Assembly: GCA_900557285.1 (NCBI GenBank)
Contig: USSJ01000018.1
Location: forward strand, 1 to 10,814
Length of the DNA stretch: 10,814 bases
Reading direction: 5' to 3'
From: an uncultured Clostridia bacterium
GTDB lineage: Bacteria > Bacillota > Clostridia > Christensenellales > Borkfalkiaceae
Below the pieces are notes generated by a model that ran no database searches, was not told where the DNA came from, and saw only the letters and a list, made by a program, of their open reading frames with translations. Below, piece by piece: positions 1 to 6,098 of the stretch (positions within the stretch are counted from its first letter, which is position 1; every line of letters begins with the position of its first letter). The position numbers were made by a program, and so were the translations under genes.

Positions 1-144
1 GCGTACCATCACGCTGACCAAGCCGCTGCCGATCTTTTCCGTTCCGATCAGCGTGACGTTCGCTGCTTTCAGCATAGCATCCGCTGCTTCGATCGCTGCT
101 ACAAGACCTCTCGTTTCGATCATACCCAATGCTTCGAGTGACAT
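1..144 (-). CDS. BMC-H shell protein, PduA/EutM type (partial, C-terminus beyond left edge)
   Basis: The first 48 residues of a hexamer-forming microcompartment shell protein are present; the gene runs off the left edge. The start [14 protein letters not shown], the helix [13 protein letters not shown] and the pore loop KIGSG (residues 37-41) are canonical for PduA/PduJ/EutM BMC-H proteins, which tile the facets and let small metabolites through a central pore. The start is set by a strong AAGGAGG site just upstream. It is the last gene seen in the minus-strand operon, 79 nt after the previous shell gene. It is a near copy of the shell gene at 572-847: 44 of 48 residues are identical, as are the 33 nt nearest the window edge. 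Family assignment is secure; the full length is unknown. Confidence 0.95.
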   Translation of the reverse strand, partial: MSLEALGMIETRGLVAAIEAADAMLKAANVTLIGTEKIGSGLVSVMVR

Positions 145-223
145 TTCTTTTCTCCTCCTTCAGAGATATTTTACTGATTTTTATTTGCTTACGGGTTTTC
201 CGTATGCTTGCTTAAAATTTGAA
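145..223 (-). other. Intergenic gap between two shell genes with a small hairpin
   Basis: This is the longest gap inside the shell-gene run. Bases 187-194 and 200-207 form an 8-bp stem with one mismatch and a 5-nt loop. No T-tract follows it on the minus strand, so it does not look like an intrinsic terminator. It could be an mRNA-stability or processing hairpin that sets the level of the downstream shell gene. That role is inference. Confidence 0.35.
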
Positions 224-547
224 TCAAGTATCGTGTTCCATCGGAACGTCTTTGCCGTTCCGCCTTGCAAGCCTGGATGCGGAAAGCGCAACCAGCCGCT
301 CCGTTTCGGAATGCGGATTGGCTATCACCGCTTTCGCCACAGGCTTTTTGATCGCTCCCGCAGCGGCCGCTTCCACCGCTTCCGTTACCGCCGACACGCT
401 TCCTCTCACGATCAGAGTAACGAGCCTGCCGCCTAACTTCCTTTCCCAAGTCACAAGTTCGACATCCGCCGTTTTACACATGATGTCGAGCGCGTCGATC
501 GCCGCGGTCACGCCGGATATTTCAATAAAACCAAGTGCTTTGCCCAT
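224..547 (-). CDS. BMC-H shell protein with atypical pore loop and basic C-terminal tail
   Basis: This 107-residue single BMC-domain shell protein begins MGKALGFIEISGVTAAID, the usual first strand and helix of PF00936. It has W34, and the pore region reads RKLGGRLVTLIVRG (residues 36-49) instead of the common KIGSGLVTVIVRG. A Gly-Gly-Arg therefore sits at or next to the pore. After the BMC fold (to about residue 79) there is a 28-residue tail rich in Arg and Lys (SRLARRNGK), absent from the neighbouring 91-residue paralogue. A GGAGG site about 6 nt upstream supports the start. The gene lies 24 nt downstream of the shell gene at 572-847. It presumably forms a distinct hexamer in the same shell; pore chemistry and tail role are inferred. 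Confidence 0.92.
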   Translation of the reverse strand: MGKALGFIEISGVTAAIDALDIMCKTADVELVTWERKLGGRLVTLIVRGSVSAVTEAVEAAAAGAIKKPVAKAVIANPHSETERLVALSASRLARRNGKDVPMEHDT

Positions 548-571
548 TGTTGCCTCCGGCCTGCCACAAAA

Positions 572-847
572 TTACAGTTTGGGAAGAATCTTTTCCACGT
601 CTGCATGAGGACGGGGAATTACGTGCTTCGCTACCAGCTCACCCAGTCTGGACGCGTTGTTCGCGCCTGCTTCGACCGCCGCATTCACTGCGCCGACGTC
701 GCCGCGTACCATCACGCTGACCAAGCCGCTGCCGATTTTCTCCGTTCCGATCAAAGTAACTTCCGCCGCTTTGACCATTGCATCTGCTGCCTCGATCGCT
801 GCCACAAGGCCTCTCGTCTCGATCATGCCCAATGCTTCCTTTGCCAT
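572..847 (-). CDS. BMC-H shell protein, PduA/EutM type
   Basis: A canonical 91-residue BMC-H protein: [20 protein letters not shown] at the N-terminus, pore motif KIGSG (37-41), [10 protein letters not shown], and the conserved HVIPRPH (75-81) near the end. Proteins of this type make the bulk of the shell facet. The start at 847 is chosen over an upstream in-frame ATG at 889 because AGGAGG lies at the right distance before 847 and the family starts here; the extra 14 codons would overlap the preceding gene. It lies 28 nt after the divergent shell gene at 876-1190. It is nearly the same protein as the partial gene at 1-144, so the pair looks like a duplication with another shell gene in between. 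Confidence 0.97.
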   Translation of the reverse strand: MAKEALGMIETRGLVAAIEAADAMVKAAEVTLIGTEKIGSGLVSVMVRGDVGAVNAAVEAGANNASRLGELVAKHVIPRPHADVEKILPKL

Positions 848-875
848 GTTTCTATCCTCCTGAAATTTATCCGTT

Positions 876-1190
876 TTAATTTTTATCAAAAGCGTTCAGC
901 TTCAACATCTTCTGCGTCCCTTCTTCGGGATTCGCAATGACGAATTTATCGACCACGCCGGAAATTCCTTCCGCCGCACTCGCCGCCGCTTCCATTGCCG
1001 CTTCCACCGCCGCAACATCGCCGCGGAACTTGATGCAGACAATCAACGGCACGGGAAGTTTATCCGCGTTGCCAGGTTTGTTTTTGTCGAAATGCTCTAT
1101 CGTCACGTCCGCCGCTTTGCAGCCTGCATCCGCCGCCACAAATGCCGTCGCCAATCCGAACACTTCCAAAATACCGACTGCCTGTGCCAT
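876..1190 (-). CDS. Divergent BMC-H shell protein with extended pore loop
   Basis: This 104-residue protein starts [20 protein letters not shown] and keeps the BMC secondary-structure order, including [16 protein letters not shown] and [13 protein letters not shown]. The segment that forms the pore in normal BMC-H proteins (KIGSG) is replaced by a longer loop, residues 36-49, [15 protein letters not shown], rich in Pro, Lys, Asp and Asn. Shell proteins with this FDKNKP...LPVP loop occur in other clostridial microcompartment loci as I recall. The open channel is probably reshaped or blocked. The gene starts 11 nt after the alcohol dehydrogenase stop, with an AGG site in the gap, so it is cotranscribed. 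It is the first of the four shell genes read. Confidence 0.93.
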   Translation of the reverse strand: MAQAVGILEVFGLATAFVAADAGCKAADVTIEHFDKNKPGNADKLPVPLIVCIKFRGDVAAVEAAMEAAASAAEGISGVVDKFVIANPEEGTQKMLKLNAFDKN

Positions 1191-1201
1191 AATCTACCTG
1201 C

Positions 1202-2431
1202 TTATTTATTGATGATCGCGATCTTCAGTCCTTCCATACGAAGGTTCGTCTGATGCGCTTCATTGATCTGTTCAAGCGGGAATGTATGCGTGATCAGCTT
1301 ATCCATCGGCAAGCCGATCCCCTTCGCACGTTTGAGGAAATCAAACGTCGTCGCATAATCGCGGAGCGTGTAAACCCAGGATCCGACCATCGTAAGCTCT
1401 TTCGAGCATATGTCGAAATGCGGGTTGATCGTCGCGTCACCGCCGTTGATAAAGAAACCAAGTTCGCAAAGTCCGCCGCCGTTGCGCACGAATTTATAAA
1501 TATTCGAATGCGCCGCGGGAGATCCCGTGCACTGGAATGCAAAATCAGCCAGATGCCCGTCAAACGTATCTTCCACTGCCTTAGCAAGATTCTCGATCCC
1601 TTTGTATTCTTTGAAGTTTACCGTACGGTCGGCTCCCATCTGCTTCGCAAAATCAAGACGCTTTGCTTCGCCGTCCACAGCGGTAATATGCTCGATACCC
1701 ATGGTACGCAGAACCGCTATGCAGATCAGACCGATCGGGCCGCAGCCTTGCACGACTACCCGGCTGTTGAAACGCAGGATCCCCGTGGTTTTTGCACGTT
1801 CCACCGCATGCACCAAAACCGCGCAGGGTTCGATCAGAATACGCGAAGACAGATCCAGATCGCTTACGTTGAAGATCGTGCTTCCGCCGCGTACCAACAG
1901 ATAATCGGAGAACCAGCCGTTGAAGTGAATGTCATCGTCGGGAAGAAGTCCGTAAACGTCTGCCCCGCCCACATTCTGTTTGTTCAGATCGAACATCGTG
2001 ATATCGGGATTGTCTTTGAAGATCATGCAGGTAACAACTTTGTCGCCGAGTTTCAGGTCTTTGCCCGCGCTGTCCTTCTTGACATTTTTGCCCATCTTGA
2101 CGATCTCACCCGTCCCTTCATGCCCGAGCACGACAGGAATCAGATTGAAAGGATCGCGTTTGAATTCGTGCGCATCCGTACCGCAAATGCCGCACCCTTC
2201 CACTTTCACGAGGATGTCGTCATCGCCTACCGGAGGAAGAGGATATTCTCTGATCTCGTATCTCTCTTTTTCTACCAGCATTGCCACACGCGCTTTCTGC
2301 GGGATCGCTCCGCCCGCCACGCCCGAAGATGCTGCCGCCGGAGCAGCCGGTGCCGCACTCTTGGCGCCGCCCGTCATATCTTCGAGAACCTTTCTGACGA
2401 TTTCTTCAATATTTTTATTGTTGATATCCAT
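1202..2431 (-). CDS. Microcompartment-targeted medium-chain (MDR) zinc-type alcohol dehydrogenase
   Basis: A 409-residue MDR alcohol dehydrogenase with an added N-terminal targeting module. Residues 1-19 (NIEEIVRKVLEDM) form an amphipathic helix typical of encapsulation peptides, followed by an Ala/Pro/Ser/Gly linker (22-45). The GroES-like catalytic domain carries CGICGTD (C80, C83), GHE (H104, E105) and E201-P-C203, the expected catalytic zinc ligands. The nucleotide fold has GCGPIG (229-234) and D253 after the second strand, suggesting NAD(H). The four-cysteine structural-zinc lobe is missing: residues 130-180 hold a single Cys. It probably reduces propionaldehyde to 1-propanol, or lactaldehyde to 1,2-propanediol, recycling NAD+ inside the compartment. 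The exact substrate is inferred. It starts 21 nt after pduP with an AAAGGAGA site. Confidence 0.92.
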   Translation of the reverse strand: MDINNKNIEEIVRKVLEDMTGGAKSAAPAAPAAASSGVAGGAIPQKARVAMLVEKERYEIREYPLPPVGDDDILVKVEGCGICGTDAHEFKRDPFNLIPVVLGHEGTGEIVKMGKNVKKDSAGKDLKLGDKVVTCMIFKDNPDITMFDLNKQNVGGADVYGLLPDDDIHFNGWFSDYLLVRGGSTIFNVSDLDLSSRILIEPCAVLVHAVERAKTTGILRFNSRVVVQGCGPIGLICIAVLRTMGIEHITAVDGEAKRLDFAKQMGADRTVNFKEYKGIENLAKAVEDTFDGHLADFAFQCTGSPAAHSNIYKFVRNGGGLCELGFFINGGDATINPHFDICSKELTMVGSWVYTLRDYATTFDFLKRAKGIGLPMDKLITHTFPLEQINEAHQTNLRMEGLKIAIINK

Positions 2432-2452
2432 TTTTCTCTATATCTCCTTTCA

Positions 2453-3838
2453 TCAGCGGATACACAGACTGTCACTCATGACACAGCGACGGCGCTTCGT
2501 GAACGTTGCCGCAGAAGTCAGACCTTCGCCCGTTCTGCTCGCAATCGTAAACGTGCAGAAACCTTCACCGCCAAATCCGATCGCCGCATAGGACGGCCCG
2601 TTCTTGACCAAAATCGCCGTATCGATCGCCTTTGCATATTTCGTAATATTGTCGACGTTCTTGGAATGTATATGCGCCGAATGACGATTGCCGTGTTCCA
2701 GCCACACTGCCTTTTCCACCGCGTCGTCAAAATCTTTCGCACGAACGATACCCAGAATCGGCATCATTAATTCTGTCGAAATCAAAGGATGTTCTTTCTC
2801 GCCTTCAAATATAATGCAGCGTATATCGTCTGATACTTCCACGCCGACCATGCCCAGCAAAACTTTCGCGCTTCTGCCCACGCATTTACGGTTCAATCCC
2901 TTCGGCGTCAGTACCGTGGCGACCAGTTTATCCTGCACTTCCTTGCTCGCCAGATAGCATCCCTGTTCCGTGATCATGTAATTCATCAGTTCGTCCGCAA
3001 TGCTGTCGACCGCAACAACTTCTTTCTCCGCTATGCAAGGGAGATTGTTGTCAAACGTGCAGCCGTTGACGATATCCTGAGCAGCTTTGCGAATGTCCGC
3101 CGTTTCGTCCACAAGCGCCGGAGGATTGCCTGCACCCGCTCCGATTCCGCGTTTCCCCGACGAAAGCACTGCCGTAACTACTCCCGGCCCGCCCGTCGCC
3201 ACGATCAGCGGAATATCCTTATGTTTCATCATGATCTCGCTCGACTGCAAGGTGGGCTTGACAAGCGAACAAGCCACATTTTCCGGGCCGCCCGCTTCCA
3301 CACACGCTTCGTTCACCAGCCGAACCGCAAAATTGCTCGTCTTGATCGCCGCAGGGTGCGCATTGAATACCACCGTGTTCCCGCCTGCGATCATCCCGAT
3401 GCTGTTGCAAAGAACCGTCTCGCTCGGGTTCGTGCAGGGCGTGATCGCACCGATCACACCGAACGGCCCCATCTCGATCAGCGTCAGCCCGCGGTCTCCC
3501 GACCACGCGACTGTCGTGATGTCTTCCGTACCCGGCGTCTTTTCTGCAACAAGACGGTTTTTCAGAATTTTATGTCCGACGTTGCCCATCCCTGTTTCGT
3601 CCACAGCCATACGGGCAAGCGTTTCCGCATTTTCGTTTATCTTCTGACGGATCTTCGTGATGATCTTCTCACGCTGATCCATCGACATCCTGCGAAGCAC
3701 TGCCTGTGCTTTCTTTGCAGCCGCGATCGCTTCGTTCATGTCCGTAAAAATACCCATGCCCGTCTGCGTCTGCTCTCCGAGGCTCATCTTCGCTATCACT
3801 TCTTTCACAATGTCCTGCACGGACTGTTCGTTCAACAT
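2453..3838 (-). CDS. pduP: CoA-acylating propionaldehyde dehydrogenase, PduP family
   Basis: A 461-residue enzyme, close to the usual PduP length. Residues 1-18 (MLNEQSVQDIVKEVIAKM) are the amphipathic encapsulation helix, followed by a short linker. The body has the ALDH landmarks: TPCTNPSE (133-140), TGGPGV (215-220) and the catalytic cysteine in NNLPCIAEKE (C268). The C-terminal KRRRCVMSDSLCIR (448-461) resembles the end of known PduP proteins. It oxidises propionaldehyde to propionyl-CoA with NAD+ and CoA in the compartment lumen, using the aldehyde made by the glycyl radical dehydratase. The start codon overlaps the end of the upstream GlcG-like gene by 7 nt and has a full-strength SD, so translation is probably coupled. 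An EutE-type acetaldehyde role is less likely given the aldolase/diol dehydratase context. Confidence 0.95.
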   Translation of the reverse strand: MLNEQSVQDIVKEVIAKMSLGEQTQTGMGIFTDMNEAIAAAKKAQAVLRRMSMDQREKIITKIRQKINENAETLARMAVDETGMGNVGHKILKNRLVAEKTPGTEDITTVAWSGDRGLTLIEMGPFGVIGAITPCTNPSETVLCNSIGMIAGGNTVVFNAHPAAIKTSNFAVRLVNEACVEAGGPENVACSLVKPTLQSSEIMMKHKDIPLIVATGGPGVVTAVLSSGKRGIGAGAGNPPALVDETADIRKAAQDIVNGCTFDNNLPCIAEKEVVAVDSIADELMNYMITEQGCYLASKEVQDKLVATVLTPKGLNRKCVGRSAKVLLGMVGVEVSDDIRCIIFEGEKEHPLISTELMMPILGIVRAKDFDDAVEKAVWLEHGNRHSAHIHSKNVDNITKYAKAIDTAILVKNGPSYAAIGFGGEGFCTFTIASRTGEGLTSAATFTKRRRCVMSDSLCIR

Positions 3839-4323
3839 TCGACCTCCTTAAACACCTGCCTGCCGTACGCAGCAAGCGCCGTATCCTGTTCCGCAGTTCC
3901 GCCGCTTACGCCCAATCCGCCGACGATCTTCCCGCCTGCTTCCAACGGTTCGCCGCCGCCGAATATCACGATCTTGCCTTGGTTCGTGAACTGGATCCCG
4001 TACAGCGACCCTCCCGGGGCAGCCAGCTTAGCAAGCTCCGCCGTAGACATTTTCAGTGCCACCACCGTATATGACTTCTGCAAAGCTACATCCCAGCTGG
4101 CAAGATAGGCTCCGTCCATCGCCTGCACGCTGACGGGATTTCCGCCCGCATCCGCTACGGCAATCACCGCATTCACTCCCATCTCTCTGGCCCGCGCTTC
4201 CACCGCTTTCGTCAAAGCGCGCGCCTTTTCCAGGGTCATTTTATGCTTACCGCAGCACCCGGATCCACCTTTCGCGCCGCGGACGATCTCTTCAACAAGG
4301 ACGGAAATCTGCTTCTCGTCCAT
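3832..4323 (-). CDS. Stand-alone GlcG/PduO-C (DUF336, heme-binding-like) protein with encapsulation helix
   Basis: A 163-residue protein. Residues 28-160 match the GlcG/HbpS fold (PF03928, the C-terminal domain of PduO): MTLEKARALTKAVEA, VIAVADAGGNPVSVQAMDGA, the W-D-V-A-L-Q-K-S-Y run around 77-85, FGGGEPL (121-127) and GGLGVSGGTAEQD (135-147). Residues 1-17 (MDEKQISVLVEEIVRGA) form an amphipathic helix like those on the neighbouring cargo enzymes, joined by a short GGSGCCGKH linker with two adjacent cysteines. PduO's adenosyltransferase domain is absent, as expected for a B12-independent pathway. The role of the isolated domain is unknown; heme, corrinoid or flavin-type ligand binding or a redox role have been proposed for the family. 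The gene starts 3 nt after the aldolase stop and overlaps pduP. Confidence 0.88.
   Translation of the reverse strand: MDEKQISVLVEEIVRGAKGGSGCCGKHKMTLEKARALTKAVEARAREMGVNAVIAVADAGGNPVSVQAMDGAYLASWDVALQKSYTVVALKMSTAELAKLAAPGGSLYGIQFTNQGKIVIFGGGEPLEAGGKIVGGLGVSGGTAEQDTALAAYGRQVFKEVEC
3842..3850 (-). promoter_or_regulatory. Full anti-SD-complement ribosome site for pduP
   Basis: On the minus strand these bases read TAAGGAGGT, a 9-nt match to the 16S 3' end, and the ATG of pduP follows 3 nt later. The site lies inside the last codons of the upstream GlcG-like gene, and the stop TGA overlaps the start (ATGTTGA). This supports the start at 3838 and points to translational coupling, although the spacing is shorter than usual. 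Confidence 0.8.
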
Positions 4324-4326
4324 GTG

Positions 4327-5130
4327 TCAGATTCCGAGCTCCTGCATCACTTTCTTCGTGATCGCCGCTACGAGGTCAGAATCGGACGCCGCGCTTTCCG
4401 ATTTGGACGCACAACCGCCGCAAGAATGACAGCTGGGTTTGCCCTCTTTCGCATTCAGGCAGATATTTGCCGGATGTTTGCCCTTCATTCCGAACTTACG
4501 ACGGATCTCATACAGCCTTTCGACCTGTTCTTTGGAAAGTTCCTTCGGGCCGCCGAGCTGTTTGGACAGGAACAGAAGCTGCGCATAGAATTCGACAGAC
4601 TCCATCTTGTGATATGCATTCAGGAGCGTGTCCGAATATGCCAGCGCGCCGTGGTTTGCAAGCAGAACCGCATCAAAATACTGCAGATACTTGGAAACCG
4701 CATCCGGAATTTCTTCCGTAGAAGGCGTGCCGTATTCCGCGATCGGTACGCATCCGAGAGCGATAACCGCTTCCGGCATGATCGGCTGCGTCAGAGGAAT
4801 TCCCGCGATCGCAAACGACGTAGCATACATCGGGTGCGCGTGAACAACCGAATTCACATCCGGGCGCTCTTTATAAACACGCATATGCATCTTGATTTCC
4901 GAAGAAGGTTTGAATCCCTTGTTCGCCTGCAAAACTTCACCGTTTTCGTTCACCTTGCAGATGAATTCCGGCGTCATGAATCCCTTGCTCACTCCCGTAG
5001 GCGTGCAGAGAAATTCATGGTCGTTCAGCTTGACGGAAATATTGCCGTCGTTCGATGCAACCATGCCGCGGTTGTAAATACGTTTGCCGATATCGCAAAT
5101 CTCTTTCTTGATCTCGTACTCGTTTACCAT
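4327..5130 (-). CDS. fucA: Class II (L-fuculose/L-rhamnulose-phosphate type) aldolase with C-terminal encapsulation helix
   Basis: A 267-residue zinc aldolase of the AraD/FucA family. It shows the phosphate-binding segments SNDGNISVK (26-34) and TPTGVSKG (43-50), the catalytic acid in SSEIKMH (E78), the zinc ligands H97 and H99 in HAHP, and H160 in LANHGAL. These enzymes split L-fuculose-1-P (or rhamnulose-1-P) into DHAP and L-lactaldehyde, the precursor of 1,2-propanediol. Beyond the catalytic domain (about residue 220) is a cysteine-rich linker, CHSCGGCASK (234-243), and a terminal amphipathic helix LVAAITKKVMQELGI (253-267), the likely encapsulation peptide. The start at 5130 is preferred over 5187 because AGGAG precedes it and the longer form would extend upstream over the promoter -10. 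It is first in its transcript, behind its own promoter. Fucose versus rhamnose substrate is not decided by sequence reading. Confidence 0.92.
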   Translation of the reverse strand: MVNEYEIKKEICDIGKRIYNRGMVASNDGNISVKLNDHEFLCTPTGVSKGFMTPEFICKVNENGEVLQANKGFKPSSEIKMHMRVYKERPDVNSVVHAHPMYATSFAIAGIPLTQPIMPEAVIALGCVPIAEYGTPSTEEIPDAVSKYLQYFDAVLLANHGALAYSDTLLNAYHKMESVEFYAQLLFLSKQLGGPKELSKEQVERLYEIRRKFGMKGKHPANICLNAKEGKPSCHSCGGCASKSESAASDSDLVAAITKKVMQELGI

Positions 5131-5175
5131 CTTCAAATCTCCTGTATGGTTTTTTGTTTTTTTATTTACAGCTAT

Positions 5176-5204
5176 ATTATACAACACAATCCCACAAAAG
5201 TCAA
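5176..5204 (-). promoter_or_regulatory. Internal sigma-A promoter for the aldolase-to-shell genes
   Basis: Reading the minus strand, TTGACT (5204-5199) and TATAAT (5181-5176) are separated by exactly 17 nt. The predicted transcript starts about 40 nt before the aldolase ATG. The element sits in the 78-nt gap after the GTPase gene, with no terminator before it, so readthrough from the first promoter remains possible. Confidence 0.85.
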
Positions 5205-5210
5205 CATCTT
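5189..5210 (-). promoter_or_regulatory. Shared 22-bp box over the -35 (copy 2, aldolase promoter)
   Basis: This segment matches 9456-9477 at 18 of 22 positions and includes the -35. On the minus strand the shared core is TGTTGAC-NN-TTGTGG. The conservation goes well beyond the -35 hexamer, so it may be a regulator-binding site common to both promoters. The regulator is not in the window. Confidence 0.6.
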
Positions 5211-5266
5211 ATTTTATAATTTTTTGTGTTTTTGTGAGATTTTGTTGTTTTTTGTTTGACTTTTGT
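5194..5266. repeat. 11-bp perfect inverted repeat around the internal promoter
   Basis: ACAAAAGTCAA at 5194-5204 and its exact reverse complement TTGACTTTTGT at 5256-5266 are separated by 51 nt. The left arm covers the -35 of the aldolase promoter; the right arm lies within the 3' end of the GTPase gene. Centre-to-centre distance is 62 bp, close to six helical turns. It could be a paired operator, or chance in T-rich DNA. Confidence 0.45.
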
Positions 5267-5712
5267 TCCCAAGGCAACACATCACCGGGCTCTTTAAGGT
5301 ATTCGAAGATATCGGTGATCCCTTCGCCCGAATAGGAAGAAACAAAAAATATCTTTTTACAGCCTGCCAGGCGTAGCCAGTTCGCAGCCCGCTCCGGATT
5401 TCCGTGCGGGTCGTCCGTCTTAGTCACGATCCCGACCACTTCCCTGTTGACCATGCAAGTCACGCACGGCGGAAACAGAGAAAACGGTTCCGTCGAGGAA
5501 CACAGCAGCCCGACCACGTCCGCTTCATAGGAATACAATGCAAGCGCATAGCCCAGCCTCTTCGTCTCGGCATATTCGCCCGGCGTATCGATCAGTGCGC
5601 CTTCAAAATTTATGTATTGAGTTTTTTTATAGACAAGGCGTTCGCCTCGCAGAGCCTGTGTCAGCGTAGTTTTTCCTGCGCCCGTACGCCCCATCAACAC
5701 AATTTTACGCAT
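5209..5712 (-). CDS. eutP: EutP/PduV-family small GTPase
   Basis: A 167-residue P-loop protein: Walker A GRTGAGKT (8-15), DTPGEY (42-47) as the G3 region, and TKTD (97-100) as the G4 base-specificity motif. The EutP/PduV family accompanies microcompartment operons; PduV has been linked to compartment movement or positioning, and biochemical detail is thin. The ATG at 5712 is chosen because it starts at the family-typical MRKIVLMG, 1 nt after the stop of the PduU-like gene. A start at 5769 would overlap that gene by 56 nt. The SD is weak, suggesting coupling to the gene before it. The last 18 residues (KSNKKQQNLTKTQKIIK) are low-complexity and encoded by AT-rich DNA running straight into the next promoter, and they extend past the usual family end. 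Confidence 0.9.
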   Translation of the reverse strand: MRKIVLMGRTGAGKTTLTQALRGERLVYKKTQYINFEGALIDTPGEYAETKRLGYALALYSYEADVVGLLCSSTEPFSLFPPCVTCMVNREVVGIVTKTDDPHGNPERAANWLRLAGCKKIFFVSSYSGEGITDIFEYLKEPGDVLPWEQKSNKKQQNLTKTQKIIK

Positions 5713-5713
5713 A

Positions 5714-6094
5714 TCATGTTCTTGTGATCGGGCAGCAGACAAATCCGAGCACGTCGCGGCTGTAAGCAATCAGAGCTTCCAGTGCCGCATCCACTTCGGA
5801 AACAGTCCCCGTCACGATCAGCGTTCCGCTGAACCTGTCCACAAACCCAAGATCCACGCCCGAAGATTTTATCGAAATATCTCCGAGTATGATCGCCGTC
5901 TCTGCAGGGCTCACCGTCACGATCCCGATTGCCGCCTTGCTGTAATCGACTGCGGGATCCAATCCGAGTTTCTGATAAAGTATTTTATCGGGATTGGCTA
6001 TCACATGCGCGATCGTGATCTGTTTGCCGGGTACCAGCTCCTGCACGATGCGGAGTTTGCCCTTACTGTCTTTCATCAAATCATCCAAATCCAT
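5714..6094 (-). CDS. pduU: PduU/EutS-type circularly permuted BMC shell protein
   Basis: A 126-residue shell protein. Residues 14-35 (KLRIVQELVPGKQITIAHVI) are the signature N-terminal strand of PduU/EutS, the circularly permuted BMC-H class whose hexamer carries a beta-barrel capping the pore. Further matches are AAIGIVTVSPAETAIILGDI (54-73) and GTLIVTGTVSEVDAAL. The slight N-terminal extension (MDLDDLMKDSKG) and the ending FVCCPITRT are local features. A strong AGGAGG lies in the end of the activase gene, whose stop is 4 nt upstream. It precedes the EutP-like gene directly, the same pairing as PduU-PduV and EutS-EutP, which fits a proposed interaction between the two products. Confidence 0.93.
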   Translation of the reverse strand: MDLDDLMKDSKGKLRIVQELVPGKQITIAHVIANPDKILYQKLGLDPAVDYSKAAIGIVTVSPAETAIILGDISIKSSGVDLGFVDRFSGTLIVTGTVSEVDAALEALIAYSRDVLGFVCCPITRT

Positions 6095-6098
6095 CCGC

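Noticed and set aside
1253..2770. 505-codon open frame on the plus strand opposite the alcohol dehydrogenase and pduP
   Set aside because: It lies antisense to two well-supported genes, has no ribosome site, crosses their junction, and its Arg/His/Cys-rich translation resembles no family. Other long antisense frames (3221-4108, 4243-5259, 6923-7897, 8534-9394) share this origin.
5189..5237. Rex (redox) operator, because of TTGTGA/CACAA half-sites
   Set aside because: The halves are 25-26 nt apart rather than joined as TTGTnAAnnnnTTnACAA, and the local DNA is T-rich enough to give such short matches.
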